In this document: piece by piece, positions 22,557-34,207 of the stretch
Numbering within the stretch: the first letter of the stretch is position 1
Layout of the letters: every line of letters starts with the position of its first letter
Source: Zygnema cylindricum
Taxonomy: Eukaryota > Streptophyta > Zygnematophyceae > Zygnematales > Zygnemataceae
Direction of reading: 5' to 3'
Assembly: GCA_037447655.1 (NCBI GenBank)
Contig: JBBHKE010003281.1
Span: 1 to 64,000 of the forward strand
Length of the DNA stretch: 64,000 bases
Position numbers and translations under genes: made by a program
Notes under the pieces: generated by a model
Databases searched by the model: none
What the model was told of the DNA's origin: nothing
The model's input: only the letters and a program-made list of their open reading frames with translations

Positions 22557-23220
22557 CCGGGCTGGGGGGAGTTACCGGGTTGCTTTTGGTAGATATTTAA
22601 TTGAGTTGGGGTTAGGGTTGTAGTTTTGGTTTTGTCATTTGCCGTGCTTTTCATTTTGAGTTCGGGTGTTTTTATTTTACTTGCCATTTTTATGTGTTCA
22701 CGTTGCTTTCTTTGTTTTAAATTGTTTTTCAGTTTTGGCCATGCCACCTCTTTTGTACCCTCGGACTCAAATGGTTTACCATCGTGCTTTTTATTTTATT
22801 CAGTTGTTTCTTTATTACTATGGTAACTGTTTGAATGGACAGGAAAAGTCATGAACATCTCCTTTCAACCCACGGTTTTCCTTGTTAATTGTCCATTTTT
22901 CAAGGATTGTGGTGTCATGTTGTCACTGAGTACTGGTTGATCTTTTCCGCATTCTTTGTTTGTTTACCTTTTCATGTGGAAGTTTCTTCAATAGTGTTAT
23001 CACCTTTTAGCTTGTGGTTTTTTTTGGGTTTTTTAGGGTTTTGTTAGTCTGTGTGTGCGTGTGCATTTTTCCAGTTTCATTTTGGCTTGTCCGTTTACTT
23101 GTTTCCATGTATTCCATGCATTTTTTTTGATAAAGCTTAATGCTACTAGATAAATAATCTGATCATCTTTACGGTATTGTGTCGGATAGCGTCTTGAGCA
23201 TGTAACTACTTTGCTCCATA

Positions 23221-23518
23221 GTTCAAAAGTGGGCGTTTTTATGGCAGGCCTTTGGTCGGCACCTTTATCGTAAGTTGTGTTATGGGCTTTTCATGTGATC
23301 TCCTTAGATCGCTACTTTGATCAGCAACCGTCTGATCGTCCGAATCTGACGGTGTAAATAAATTGTTTTTGTCCGAATGTGTTAATTGGTCCAATTTTTG
23401 GTCCGAATGTTGTAATTGGTCCGAATTGGTCCGAATACAATATAGGTTTTAAGGTCATATTGTATGTTTTGCATACAATAGGCATATTGTATGGGCCTAC
23501 TTTCACCTACTTTTGAAC
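23221..23518. mobile_element. MITE family M1, copy 1 (298 bp, TA target site)
   Basis: GTTCAAAAGT at the left end and ACTTTTGAAC at the right end are exact inverted repeats, with TA immediately outside each. The interior has an 18 bp 'ggtccgaatgttttaatt'-type unit in tandem and a palindromic 'attgtatgttttgcatacaat'-like stem. A near-identical copy lies at 54,913-55,228. A TA duplication suggests a Tc1/mariner-type non-autonomous element. Minus-strand reading frames shared by the two copies reflect sequence identity and are not evidence of a protein. Confidence 0.8.
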
Positions 23519-23520
23519 TA

Positions 23521-24179
23521 TGCTTTGCTCATCATTAGTAGAGTTAATAAACCTCTTTAACCATGACTTTTCTTGCCCGAAAATCATAAATGATTTTAAC
23601 AACACAATTTTAAGAGGTAAATTTTTTATTAAGAAGCAGAGTCAAAAACCATTTGAGAACATTGGAATTGAAAAAGATAGGCAAAATTGCCAAATGAAAG
23701 CAAACTTGAAGAAAAACTGCGCGAACGAACTTAATACACAAACAAGGGCAAGTCTACATTGAAATCAAAAACCAGCATAAACACAACCACAAATTTAAAA
23801 CTTCCCAACCAAACCTCAACTTATCTAAATATCTATGCCACCGACCATCTGAAAAACATGGTGGTAGGAACAAATGAGAGAGCTGACTAAAGGTGAATGT
23901 GGGAGATCAAGCTTTAACCTGAGGAGGGCAGTGGTGAATTTAAGCTCTCGTGAAGAGTAGAGAGAAAGAATAAGAATACCCACTATTCATTTCCCAAAAC
24001 CAGGGCTACCAAAAAAAGAGAGAAAACGAGCACATGAAGAATAAGAGAAAAACCTTGATGTGCTCAGATCAAATGGAGGCGACAACCTTATCAAATATTA
24101 ATTCTCGGACAGACACAAATTTGGAGAAAACCGGCCTACCCGCTAAAAGAAAGGGGAGGGAAGAATAGAACATACCGCC
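23521..24179. other. Gene-free spacer
   Basis: A-rich sequence without a convincing gene. The right part may be a strongly diverged continuation of the minus-strand retrotransposon fragment that follows, because it is similarly purine-rich on the plus strand, but I cannot align it. Confidence 0.35.
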
Positions 24180-24790
24180 TTCAAAATAGGCTATTAATAG
24201 AAGAAAACGCCGTTCAAAACACGAGGAACAATCGCATCAAAGACAAAAGTATCCACGCTAAAAAGTGAGAGACAAGTGTGGAGGCAAAAAGGCACCAACA
24301 CCCAATTAGACACTATCCCCAACTTCCGGGCAAAGCTGTAAAGGGATGCATGAACACAAGCCGCAAGCCCACATCTATTATAAAAAGCCCCGCGATAAAA
24401 AATAGTGTGGAGGATGTCCATGAGGCGATCATCAAAGGCAGGAAGAGATGAGACAAAAATAGGAGAGGGAGGGGATGTGTGGATGAGGTAAAAAGGTCGT
24501 GGGAGAAAATCCTCATCAAAAGAATGAAAACTACATGAAGAAAGTCAAGAAGGTTGAGAAGATCCTCCATGTGAGTCCATAAAAATTAAGAAACTGGGTC
24601 ACACAATTACTTAAGCCAAGCAGACACTGTAGCCCATAAATGCTCTCGAATGGAGTGGGAATTTGATAGCCACGAGGGGAAAAAAGGAGGGATACCAAAA
24701 TTAGACCAAACACCATACTAGGACGGTTGAAAAGGAAGTTTCAAATGGACTGGGATGAAGTGGGGATCTAAAAACCATGAGAGAAAAAGG
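24180..24790 (-). mobile_element. R2-like retrotransposon fragment
   Basis: The reverse complement aligns by eye with the region between reverse transcriptase and endonuclease of the main copy (about 19,680-20,160). Examples are 'gtgacccagtttct' with 'gtgacccaatttct', 'ctcatggacatcc' in both, and 'ttttgaacggcgttttc' with 'ttttagacggtgtgttcg'. It has many stops and no recognisable domain left. Confidence 0.6.
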
Positions 24791-26264
24791 AGTGATATGA
24801 AGGGAGCAAACAACACACTTGGACAAGTTGACCAATAAAGTTAAGTTATGACAGACAATCTTTGAAAAACTATGGGCTGTAATATTTAAGTTTTAAATTT
24901 GCATTTTACGCAAATACCAATGGACGGTGTATCTTAAAAGGACAGTGCAAGTTTCAACGTCCAACAAGTCACAAAAAAGGAAATGTACAAACTAAGACCT
25001 CATAGCCCGAATACCATAGCTTGGAAAAAGTTGTCCTATCAAAGCTTATAAAGGTAACGAGAGCAAGTGGAGGCTGTAACAGGAACCATGGTTGAGAACA
25101 TGTCTTTGAGTAGTGGGATCGAGGTTAGAGGGGCTATGCTGGTCATGACAGTTTTTGATTATGGTGCGACTTTTGGTTGGTTTGGAGAGATAGTAGGAGC
25201 TGCACATCAATATTGAATAAATTTACATACAGTTTTTTAAGTTTTTCAATGACATTTATCTCATTTTAGCAACCACGTGGAAGATGGATCTGGTAGTTTT
25301 GAAAAAGAGGGCCTGCATTGAAGATATCGAAAAAGGATTTGCCAAAACTTGATATGCACCTTTATAGATGGCATCATCGATACATTGAGATGGGAATAAA
25401 TTCTAACTATCTCAATATATCAACATCAATACCTCCACATCTATATTAATTATTTCCACAACACTCCAATTTTTTGGTTCCAGACACGTATGAGGTTGAA
25501 AATATTTTATTGAGACAACCCCACCCATCAGTATCAGAGTAAAGAAATTATTAGTGTAAATTCAAAATTAGGGTTAAGGATTTAGTTTTCTAGTTTAGTG
25601 TAGGAAAATGAGGCAGATTGTCCGACCCCTTAACTATCGTTGATATCAATGTAGGATGACTTTTGACAGAAAAAGACAATTACATCAGTTGTATCTAACA
25701 CTAATAGCGATGGGCAGTGTAGTGTAATGGATTGCCGCAATGAATTCTCAGTGTAGTAAATGCTTGACATTTTTTCTTGAATTCTGTTTTCAAATTATGT
25801 GAGCATATTATCTCCTTCCGATTAAGTGTTTGACCAAGATTTGGGGGAATAATTACTGCGAGTCTACAAAAAAAAAAAAACAAATTCTCAAGTCAACATT
25901 ACACTATACGGACACCGCATATGCAACACTCTATATACAACACTAAAACAATGTTCATCGAGGCTATGTATGTCTACTTGTGGTGCTATCTGTGTCTATT
26001 TAACAGGTTTTTATAAGGTTGCTTAAAAAGTGTAATTGGGCACCTCAAGAGCCGTGACAATGTCATAGTTAACTTGATTACTAGATAGTAGTACATGAAC
26101 CCTGTACCACCGAGACAAAATAATATTTCTCATTCATTAATTTTGTCAGGCTATTTTCAAAGAAAATAAATACTGGTTTGGCAAGTTGTTATCATGAGTG
26201 AGACGCATCACGACAACTTAAGGATACATGAATGCCCAAATGTTGGCATTTGCCAAATTGTGGA
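24791..26264. other. Gene-free spacer
   Basis: AT-rich sequence with no protein-like frame. A short 'cactaatagcgatgggcagtgtag' phrase at about 25,691-25,722 resembles one end of the M2 inverted-repeat family. Confidence 0.4.
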
Positions 26265-26484
26265 CTACACCGTGTATCGTTATCAGAGTTAATGACACTA
26301 TATGGTGCCCCTGAATTATAACTCTTGATCCTAAACATCAATGACACTGATTGTTTTTTTTTTCCGCTAATTATTTAAACGGGTTCAGAATTAGCCACGT
26401 TATGTGAACTGAATTGAAATTAATACCACTAAAATATACCCCACGCTAACAATTTCTTTACTCTAATAATGATTCACGGTGTAG
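26265..26484. mobile_element. MITE family M2, copy 1 (220 bp)
   Basis: The left end CTACACCGTGTATCGTTATC and the right end AATAATGATTCACGGTGTAG are imperfect inverted repeats. Related ends bound elements at 53,445-53,510 and 54,087-54,291, and a single end is at 55,845. No coding capacity. The element lies just downstream of the unrecognised minus-strand gene. Confidence 0.65.
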
Positions 26485-26699
26485 CCTGCACAAATGGAAA
26501 AGGGGCAAAAGATCGATGATATGTCCTAAAAAGATTTTAGAGAGCAAAGTAATGCATTGTAAAGTTCCTGTAGAAAGCACCACCTGGAGAGTTAAACAAT
26601 GATTATTGTCTAATACAATCGAGCATACCATGTTCAGATGAGAGTTGCGATGTCGACGCATGCAGTACTCGTACCAATGTGAGTAAGCATGCACATACG

Positions 26700-28202
26700 C
26701 TAACTTTCATTTTTAATCATTTCAAACGCGTCTTCAAAAGCACGCATCTGATTTTCATACTGCGGATTGCTCTTACAAAAGTTCAAGTTTGGAGAAAAAG
26801 GAAGTTCCAATCCTGCAAAAACTGCAGACCTAAGGCGAGGCATGTACATACGAAGGTACTTTTCAGCTTCCTTCTGATGGCCTCCAAAGGCTGACCACAA
26901 AATATGTGCTCGCTTCAAGTCATCGCTCATTTTCACCTGCAGAATAGCAATTGCAAATGTTAAGCCTGTAATTATATGTTTGCTTTCTTGCAACAATACA
27001 AGCTTTTACAACCATAATTGCTGGAGACACATCATCCCAGACAGATGACCTGAGTAACTAACAGAGAAAACAATTTAGTAACATAATTAAAGTATGTTCT
27101 TATTACAGCGTCCGACAACTCTTTAACGATTCACCTAAAAACAGCCCAGACTATAAATAACTGAAAGTTAGCAATTAGTGATGCGAGAGAAAGGAGAAAA
27201 AAGTACTTCACTGGTTAGTGGTGGAGCTCCAACATAAGCCAGCATGTAATTCTACTTCAAATGACTCATTTTCTTTTTTTGATTTAAGCGCATTTTGAAG
27301 AATGAATACGTAGTCTAAAACAGAATAAAACATCAATCTCCTAAAAAAATAAACGAATAAGAAGGCAGAAACTGAGCCTGACCGCATGGATGGAAAAACC
27401 GCATTTTTGGAGCAGTTCATCCCTGTATGGACCACTTTGGAGCTCTTTACATAATACGGCACGAAGCTGGGACCCAACTCGTTGCTGTCTGATGCTAGAT
27501 TCTGAGCGTTCCCCTCCTCGAGAGCTCTTACTATGATTCTTTTGCAAAGGATGCAAAGTTTGAAGATGGCGGTATTGCTGTATTACTAGGTTTGGCCAGA
27601 TTCTACGGATAAGGCTAGGCAAAAGAAAAGTCCGTTGTGATAACGACATTAGGGCAGAAACAGAATTGAAGTGAAAAGAACATAAAGCACGAAACGAACA
27701 AGGAAAAAACAGGCAGAAAATGGAACAATTTCCACTGAGGAAGGCAAAGAACGCTAAATGAGACAATGTCAAGGTTGAACAGACAACTTCCTCAATTTAG
27801 AGGAATAAGTCATGAACGTAAACAAGGAGAGAGACGGGAACTGGAAGATTCTTCCCTTTCCCTTTTAGGCATGAATGACAAGAGAACTACAGTATAGAAA
27901 ATTCTACTAGAGCTTCAGTAGTCAACTTGCCAAGACCTGCAGTATAGGCAGTCCCTTAAGTTCACCTTAGTACCATAAGATTTCATCCTTGGATTTGAAA
28001 TGCGGATACTATTGCCCTCTGCAATGCACTTTCGCAACACAGTGGGCAATATTTTTAAGCTTAAAGTGCGAACATCAAGCACGAATTCAGCATAACGTGC
28101 GCAAATTCCACATCCCTGTGGAAACATTTCGTTCCGTGCACCAACGTTTCTGAGTAGGAGCAAAAACGAGCGGTGGGATTTGACAGTTCCGTAGGAGATC
28201 AT
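26700..28202 (-). CDS. Unrecognised multi-exon gene, divergent from SWI3D
   Basis: I do not recognise this protein. The last three exons join cleanly. Exon 27,314-27,212 (DYVFILQNALKSKKENES, ending WSSTTNQ) joins 27,049-27,013 (SSVWDDVSPAIM) and then 26,936-26,700. The last exon (VKMSDDLKRAHILWSAFGG, then AEKYLRMYMPRLRSAVFAGL, then FEMIKNES, stop TAG) is hydrophilic, probably helical and looks conserved. Upstream, an exon near 27,590-27,383 (QQYRHLQTLHPLQKNHSK to RAVLCKELQSGPYRDELLQKC) is plausible, but its donor phase is unclear; a cut at TGCG/GTTTTT would restore the frame. A first exon may start at ATG 28,202 (MISYGTVKSHRSF) and run to about 27,925. No signal peptide or membrane segment is obvious. 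It lies head-to-head with SWI3D, 325 bp apart. Confidence 0.55.
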
Positions 28203-28527
28203 CGCAACCGTTGTTTTTTGAAATGAAGTAATGAACCGAGGCTAGTTTCCAGTTTTACCGTGAACGGCTACATGGAACGCCAGCTTGTGACATAAATAGC
28301 CCAATGGAAACATTAATCATAGCGTTTGCACGTGGGTTCGCACTTTTGATCTCTGATTTGTACTATGCCGTTCACGGACTCCGCATGAAAAATTCGCACG
28401 TTTTAACAAAGCTTCGAAGTTCAATCCTAATCATAGTTTAGCTTCAAAGTTCGAACTGCCGGGTGAGGTCTCGCAGGGCTGCATCTCTCCCTGGGCACAA
28501 ACCGACAATCTGGAAGCAGGATTTGCC
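28203..28527. promoter_or_regulatory. Candidate bidirectional promoter
   Basis: This is the 325 bp between two divergent start codons. It contains a palindromic G-box core CACGTG at 28,329-28,334 and a CCAAT at about 28,300. CCGTGAACGGC (28,258-28,268) is repeated exactly inverted at 28,367-28,377. Transcription start sites are not visible from sequence, and part of this stretch must be 5' untranslated sequence. Confidence 0.45.
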
Positions 28528-31500
28528 ATGGAAGACAGCCCCGGGAGTGGAGTGGTAGGAGGGCCGAAACGGAAACGAAGTATCCGTGAGGCATCTGGTA
28601 GTGAGGCGTTTGACGATACGAAGGCGACTGGAGGGGAAATTTATGGGCAGGGAGATATGGATGCGTATGGTCGGCTGAAGAAAAGAGCAAGAGAGGGAGA
28701 AGGAGGAGATGACGGAGAATCAGCGAGAGATAATGGTGGGAATTTGTAATCCATGGTTTCACATTGGTGATTAGGGCAGGACTGTTGTAGTAATCTGCAA
28801 TTTTTGTCTGTTGTTTCTACTTTTATTTTTGGTACTTTACAAGGAGTAATTTCATAATGAGCTACTATCTCGCTTCTTATCGTTTATTAGACATTCATAT
28901 GTTGTTCATTCTCCTTTTTTTTCAAAGAGACTCTCTTTTTCTATGCCGGGGAAATAGGGGATTTTACTTTAGAAGTCTCACCTTGAAACTGTAAACTGTC
29001 TTGAAAATCTTGATCGACAGAGTTTTGAGAAATGTGGTTGGGCCGGTTGTCGTTCCCTGTTCGAAGCTTAACTTTGTGACTCTACTGATGAACTAGTTTT
29101 TTCTCACTGTCTTACTCATCATCCTCCTTTTTTTTATTCTACTGGTGCATGTTATTATTCTAAGTTTCTTTGGAAAAGACCTTCATCTTGCCTTTCTCTG
29201 CTCAGTCCCTTAAGTGATTAAGATTTCTTAAGCCATTTATTTCTTGCTCCAGTGCTGTTACGAATGCTGTGCCAAAGAATCAATGTGCGCTTAATTTCTA
29301 GTTTGTTTCTCGTGAATTCTAGTATTACATATTATAATATTATAATATATAATATAATATCATATCATTTAATTTAAATATATAGATTATATCATTTTCA
29401 TATATTTACCTCTCTGGGGTTTAATATGGATGACAGGTCTAAAAGTAAGATTGACAAAGAGAGATGGAGTTCTCTCGTTTGCACCAAGCAGGAACAACGG
29501 TGACTCGGGAATTGAGGGTGAAGGTGAAGCCATCAAGGGCTTGGGCGAAGAGATGGGGAAAAGAGGGGATTTTGGGCTAAGGCAGGCGTCATCTCCTATG
29601 GATTTAAACCAGGAAGGTCCCGGGTTCAAGGCCCAACAAGTGTCAGAGCTTAAAGCTGCCTCAGTTGTTGGCGCCAAAGCAGTAACTCCGGGGGAGGGGG
29701 GAGACAGAGGGTCGGTCAATCCAGTTGATCTGGAAAATATTTCACAAGGGCAACAGGTCCCACAAACAGAAGTAAAGGGGGAGAATGGTCAGGTTTTGCC
29801 CTCCGTGGGAGAACTTCCTTCGGTTAGGAAGCCTTCCAAACTGGAGGTTTACCGGATTCCATCCCACGCAGGTAGGTTTTCTGCATCCAAAAGAATTTAC
29901 ACTTGGATATTCATTCATCGCACTTTAAAACCAGTTGGAAATTTCAAGTGGCCCTGGCATGGGTCCTGTTTACCAGTTTTTGACAAACTACTTATATTAT
30001 TAAGACATCTAAATCCCTTTTTGACCAGGGACTGCTTAGCAGTTTGGAAAATACATCTTTCATTCGCTCGGTTCTTCGTTTTTTCTATTTTTCCCTCTCA
30101 TGCAAAGTGGCGTAGGTCCATGTTCACCGTGTGATATTACTCATTCGCAATTTATTGTTTTCTATGCCATACATTTTGACAAATCACAAACATTGTGCAA
30201 CGATGCAATTGTGCAGGATGGTTCTCCTGGAATTCCATACACAAGATCGAAAAACAGAAGCTTGCTGAATTTTTCAATGGAAAATCACCTTCCAAGAACC
30301 CTAAAATTTACAAAGAGTATCGGGATGCGATCATTAGCAAGTACCGTGAGGACCCGTCACGGCACTTGACCTTCACTGAGGTGCGTCGTATGCTGGTGGG
30401 AGATGTAAATACTTTACGGCGTGTCTTTGAATTCCTCAACCACTGGGGACTCATCAATTACCATGCTTCACCGGATCCCCAAGTTGCTCCTCCGAAATGG
30501 GGAGGAGTACCACCAGCCCTTGTGGATACGGAGCCTGCTGGAGTAAGAGTGGTGGCTCCTCCAATTGCTCCTTCCAACAGCCTCTTCGAATTCCGACCTC
30601 CAAAAGGAGGAAGAGGGAGACAGCCGAATCCTGTCCCTGGACAAAATGGAACCTTACTGATGACTCACCAGAATGCTTATGGCGCCGCAACAGGAGAAGT
30701 CGCAGTTGCCAATGCAGCAGCGGCTATGAAGGGCCCGGCGTTGGAGTTCCATTGCAACGCTTGTGGAACGGACTGTTCCCGGAGGCGTCACCACTGTCAG
30801 AAGCAGGTCAGCGGTTTCAGGATGCCTGAGTTTTCTGTGTGACAGGCTTAGGTCTTCTTTAGCGTGCTCATTAATAAGGGATTTCAGAAGCTGGCGGGCT
30901 TCTGTGGTGTGGTGAACAGGCAGACTTTGACTTGTGTCCAAGCTGCTTCGCCAACGGGAAGTTTGGGGCGGGAATGAAGTCCGCGGATTTCATAACGATG
31001 GATTCGTCAGAGGAGGGGAGGGCATCAGATGGAGAGGAGTGGAGCGATCAGGAGACTCTTCTTTTGTTAGAAGGTTTGGAGCTTTATGGAGACAACTGGA
31101 GCGAGATAGCGGAGCATGTAGGCACCAAAACAAGAGCACAATGTATTCTGCATTTCATTCGTCTTCCTATTGAGGACCCATTCCTAGAAGATATGGAGGG
31201 CAGAGGGCCTGATAGTCTCATGTCAAAGGGAACTACTGTAGACGGGAAGGGCGAGAGTGGCCCCGGACCCAATGATGTGAAGGCACAGGATGAAAAAGGG
31301 GAGACGAAGGAATCTGAGACGGCGGCGGACAAGGGAGAGACAGGAGATAGAGCAAATGGGGAAAGAGGGGCAGAAGCGTTTACTGCGGAGCAGGAGAAGG
31401 AAGCAGAGGAACAATTGACACCTTTTGCGGATGCGGGGAACCCCGTAATGGCACAGGTGAGTTGTCACAAGGGAGATAATAGTCCTCTTGGCATTTGAAC

Positions 31501-34207
31501 CATGTCCGATTTTCTGACCAGATAGGGACTCTTGACCCTTTTTTTATCGTAATGTCCACCTTAGCAAACGCAAAATTGGCTCAATTATTTATTTCAATTA
31601 GTTTGCAAATAAAACTTACTGTCAATGAGTTTTACAGAGTTTAAACGCGAGTGTAAGAACTTTGATATCAAAATGAACAACACAAGCATGGTATATTGTC
31701 ATATCTTGGTCAAACTTGTTTACAAAGTGTTTTTGAGGTACAACAATCCAATTCCGTAGCTGCAACCCATAAGAATATTGAATTTCAGCCCGCTTACTAG
31801 TAAAATTGAACGTCCACTTATGAATATATGAAAATTGGCGAACCCAGTGGAAAGGGTAATTATTCCGTTTGCCAGGGTGGTCACTGCTGTATCCTACATA
31901 GACATGTTCTTCTCTGCAAGAAAAGTGAAGCTGACAGTAAAAGACTTCACAACAGTGGCAAATCATGGAGTTCCTGTCCTCAGCAATACAAAGTGACGAT
32001 ATTCTGGTGTAAAATGATATTCGAAAAGGTATAATGCAGTTGATCTGAGCGATTGGGACTGTTTCCCTTTTTTTTGGGTAGCAGTTTTTGAGGTTTTTGA
32101 GGCTTTGAGGTTCCAGGTGGCATTTCTTGCGGCCATGGTCGGCCCTCGAGTGGCTGCTGCTGCGGCTCAAGCTGCCCTGGCTGCCCTCACAGAAGAAGAC
32201 CCGTCCAAGTAATGCTCAAAACTTAGATTACAGGAAATTTTCCAGCTGATAGTGCATTTATGGTGTTCATATGCTTTCACAGGCCTGGGATTCAATCGGT
32301 TTTGAAACTTTACATGGTAGTGATGGGCTTATACACCATATTGGAGGATGTTTCAGGATGTCGTGTGTTCAGAAAAAGAGATTGTTTTCCTTTCATGTTT
32401 CATTGGAGTTGTGAGGCCGTTAAGCATCTGAGAAGTGTTCACCTGAAAGCGTATTCCATTTTTTGTTATCCACTTCTAGTCTCTGCCAGAACAATGAGTA
32501 GAATGGCTATTAGTTCTGAGGTTATATAAGAATTATTGATGTTAGGCACTATCTGACGCGCTGTTCAGTTCTTCAGTAAGTGTTATTAAGACTATTTTGT
32601 GAAATCAATGTTATTCACAATATTTTGTTATTTTATGTGGAATAACACGCTCGAATCAATTCATTACTCAGATACCGTTCAACGATGGATGTTGTATCTT
32701 GTTTACTTGCTATAAATACACATTTGCATCTACATCACTTTTAATCTATTAAAGCCTTCATATTTTGCAGAGAAGCATCTGGTCTTCTAGCTCTCGGAGG
32801 TGAAGAGCTAGCAGGGAACGGGAGCTTGCCAGGTGGCAGCATGAGAGTGGACATAAATATTGAACAAAAACCAACTGAACAAAAAACAGGTTAATTCTTT
32901 GGGAGTCTGACATGATTGTGGTGGTTGTGCTGTTGTCCTCTTCCAGTTTCTCCATTTTTTTTTGGTCTCTCTCTCTCTCAAATTTTGCAGTCAAATGGTG
33001 ATAGGATGTCTGTTTAGAAGCCTGAGTGAATGCTAGGCTCGTAAAAAATAACTGCACTTTTGTGTGCATAAGAAACTCTCCCATGATTGCCTGAGAAATG
33101 AAAAGCATTCCAGTTTCAAAAGAAAGTCATCACCAGCCAGTTAGCGCTTCTATCATCGAACCAATAACTGTCACCCATGTGAATTACGGTCTGGCCTTCA
33201 ATAGATCAAATTTTCTGAAAGAACTTGACTATGTTGAATGCTTTTATTACCGCTTGTCAGAAACCGGAGTTGTGACAGACTTAAATCAGGACGCGACAGG
33301 AAAGTCGGAGTCCAATGGAAAACCGGAAGAGGATTTTGAGCCATCGGCTTTGAGAGTCCGAGCAGCGGCTGCGACAGCAATGGCTGCCGCAGCAGTGAAG
33401 GCAAAGCTCCTTGCGGACCAAGAGGAACGGGACATACAACGACTAGTGGCGAATGTCATAGAGCATCAGGTCAGAAAGAAAAAGTGGGAAAGAGGAAGAG
33501 GGAAAGGGCGTCTGAATGAAGGTGAAGTGGGCAAAGGTGGTCTTTGAAATGGAGAGAGGTTAACTTATCTGAATAGAAAGGGAGGTTGCGTCGTGAGTGT
33601 GTCCTGTCTGGGGTTATTTTTTAATCTTAGTGACTTCGTTGTTTAGGTCTTGAAGAGCGATATTGTGGAGGGGTTGTCTCGGTGGTTTTGTGATTTCTGA
33701 TAGAACTAGTGGAAGTTTCAATGGTTTATGGGTGGAAGTTGAAGGCTAGATTTAGGAAAACCATGCCTTTTTACAGAAGAAAGTCGAAATGTATGTGTGA
33801 AAAACTGCTCTTTATTTTATCGTGCTTACGATGCTTGCCTCGATTTTGGGATTTTTGCTCCACAGTTAAAGAAGCTCGAGTTGAAGCTTCACCACTTTGA
33901 TGACTTGGAGGATATGCTTCACAAAGAAAGAGACCAGATAGAGAGACAACGTCAACAACTTTACGCCGAAAGAGTTCGTCTCGCAGCCTCTCAGTCTTCT
34001 GACGGGACATCTCATGACCAAAAGCAACAACAGAGTGGAACTGTACCTCATGGGAATGTGAATTTAGGAAGGGTAACACCCAATCAGGGAGTAGGAACGA
34101 CTTCTATGGTTAATCGTGGAGCTTTGAAATATGGAGTGTCACAGGCAGGGGATCGGGGGCTTCAAGGGGGAGGTGGTCAGGATGCGAAACAAGCAGGAGT
34201 ATGGTAG
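28528..34207 (+). CDS. SWI3D: SWI/SNF chromatin-remodelling subunit, SWI3D type
   Basis: Core scaffold subunit of the nuclear SWI/SNF (BAF-type) ATP-dependent remodelling complex. Eight coding exons: 28,528-28,735, 29,437-29,871, 30,217-30,806, 30,920-31,456, 32,117-32,208, 32,771-32,889, 33,261-33,469 and 33,866-34,207. All junctions are GT-AG and in phase, giving 843 aa. A SWIRM domain lies at about 205-296 ([16 protein letters not shown] to [11 protein letters not shown]). A ZZ zinc finger (about 390-430: [17 protein letters not shown], then [14 protein letters not shown]) marks the SWI3D branch. The SANT domain is at about 450-495 ([18 protein letters not shown], then [18 protein letters not shown]). 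The conserved [20 protein letters not shown] block follows, then an Ala-rich helix and coiled coil (about 687-775) for pairing with other SWI3 subunits. The acidic N-terminus is poorly conserved. Shares a divergent promoter region with the upstream minus-strand gene. Confidence 0.93.

Larger units (their letters stand above)
18060..22790 (+). mobile_element. R2-like non-LTR retrotransposon, decayed full-length copy
   Basis: The order of parts on the plus strand is an N-terminal C2H2-type finger (from 18,085), reverse transcriptase (about 18,750-19,560), a C-terminal Cys/His motif and a PD-(D/E)XK-type restriction-like endonuclease (about 20,490-22,000), then a long 3' untranslated tail. The tail ends near 22,790 in 'ggtttaccatcgtgc', and the same tail ends three other copies on the minus strand (46,151, 46,564 and 48,406). 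Frameshifts and in-frame stops make it non-functional. A 1018 bp insertion (20,716-21,733) splits the endonuclease. The 5' limit is approximate. No apurinic endonuclease domain of the L1 type is visible. Confidence 0.75.

Noticed and set aside
23321-23506. Conserved 60-67 codon minus-strand frame present in both M1 copies
   Set aside because: Conservation is explained by the recent common origin of the MITE; the frame includes the tandem 18 bp unit and has no domain.
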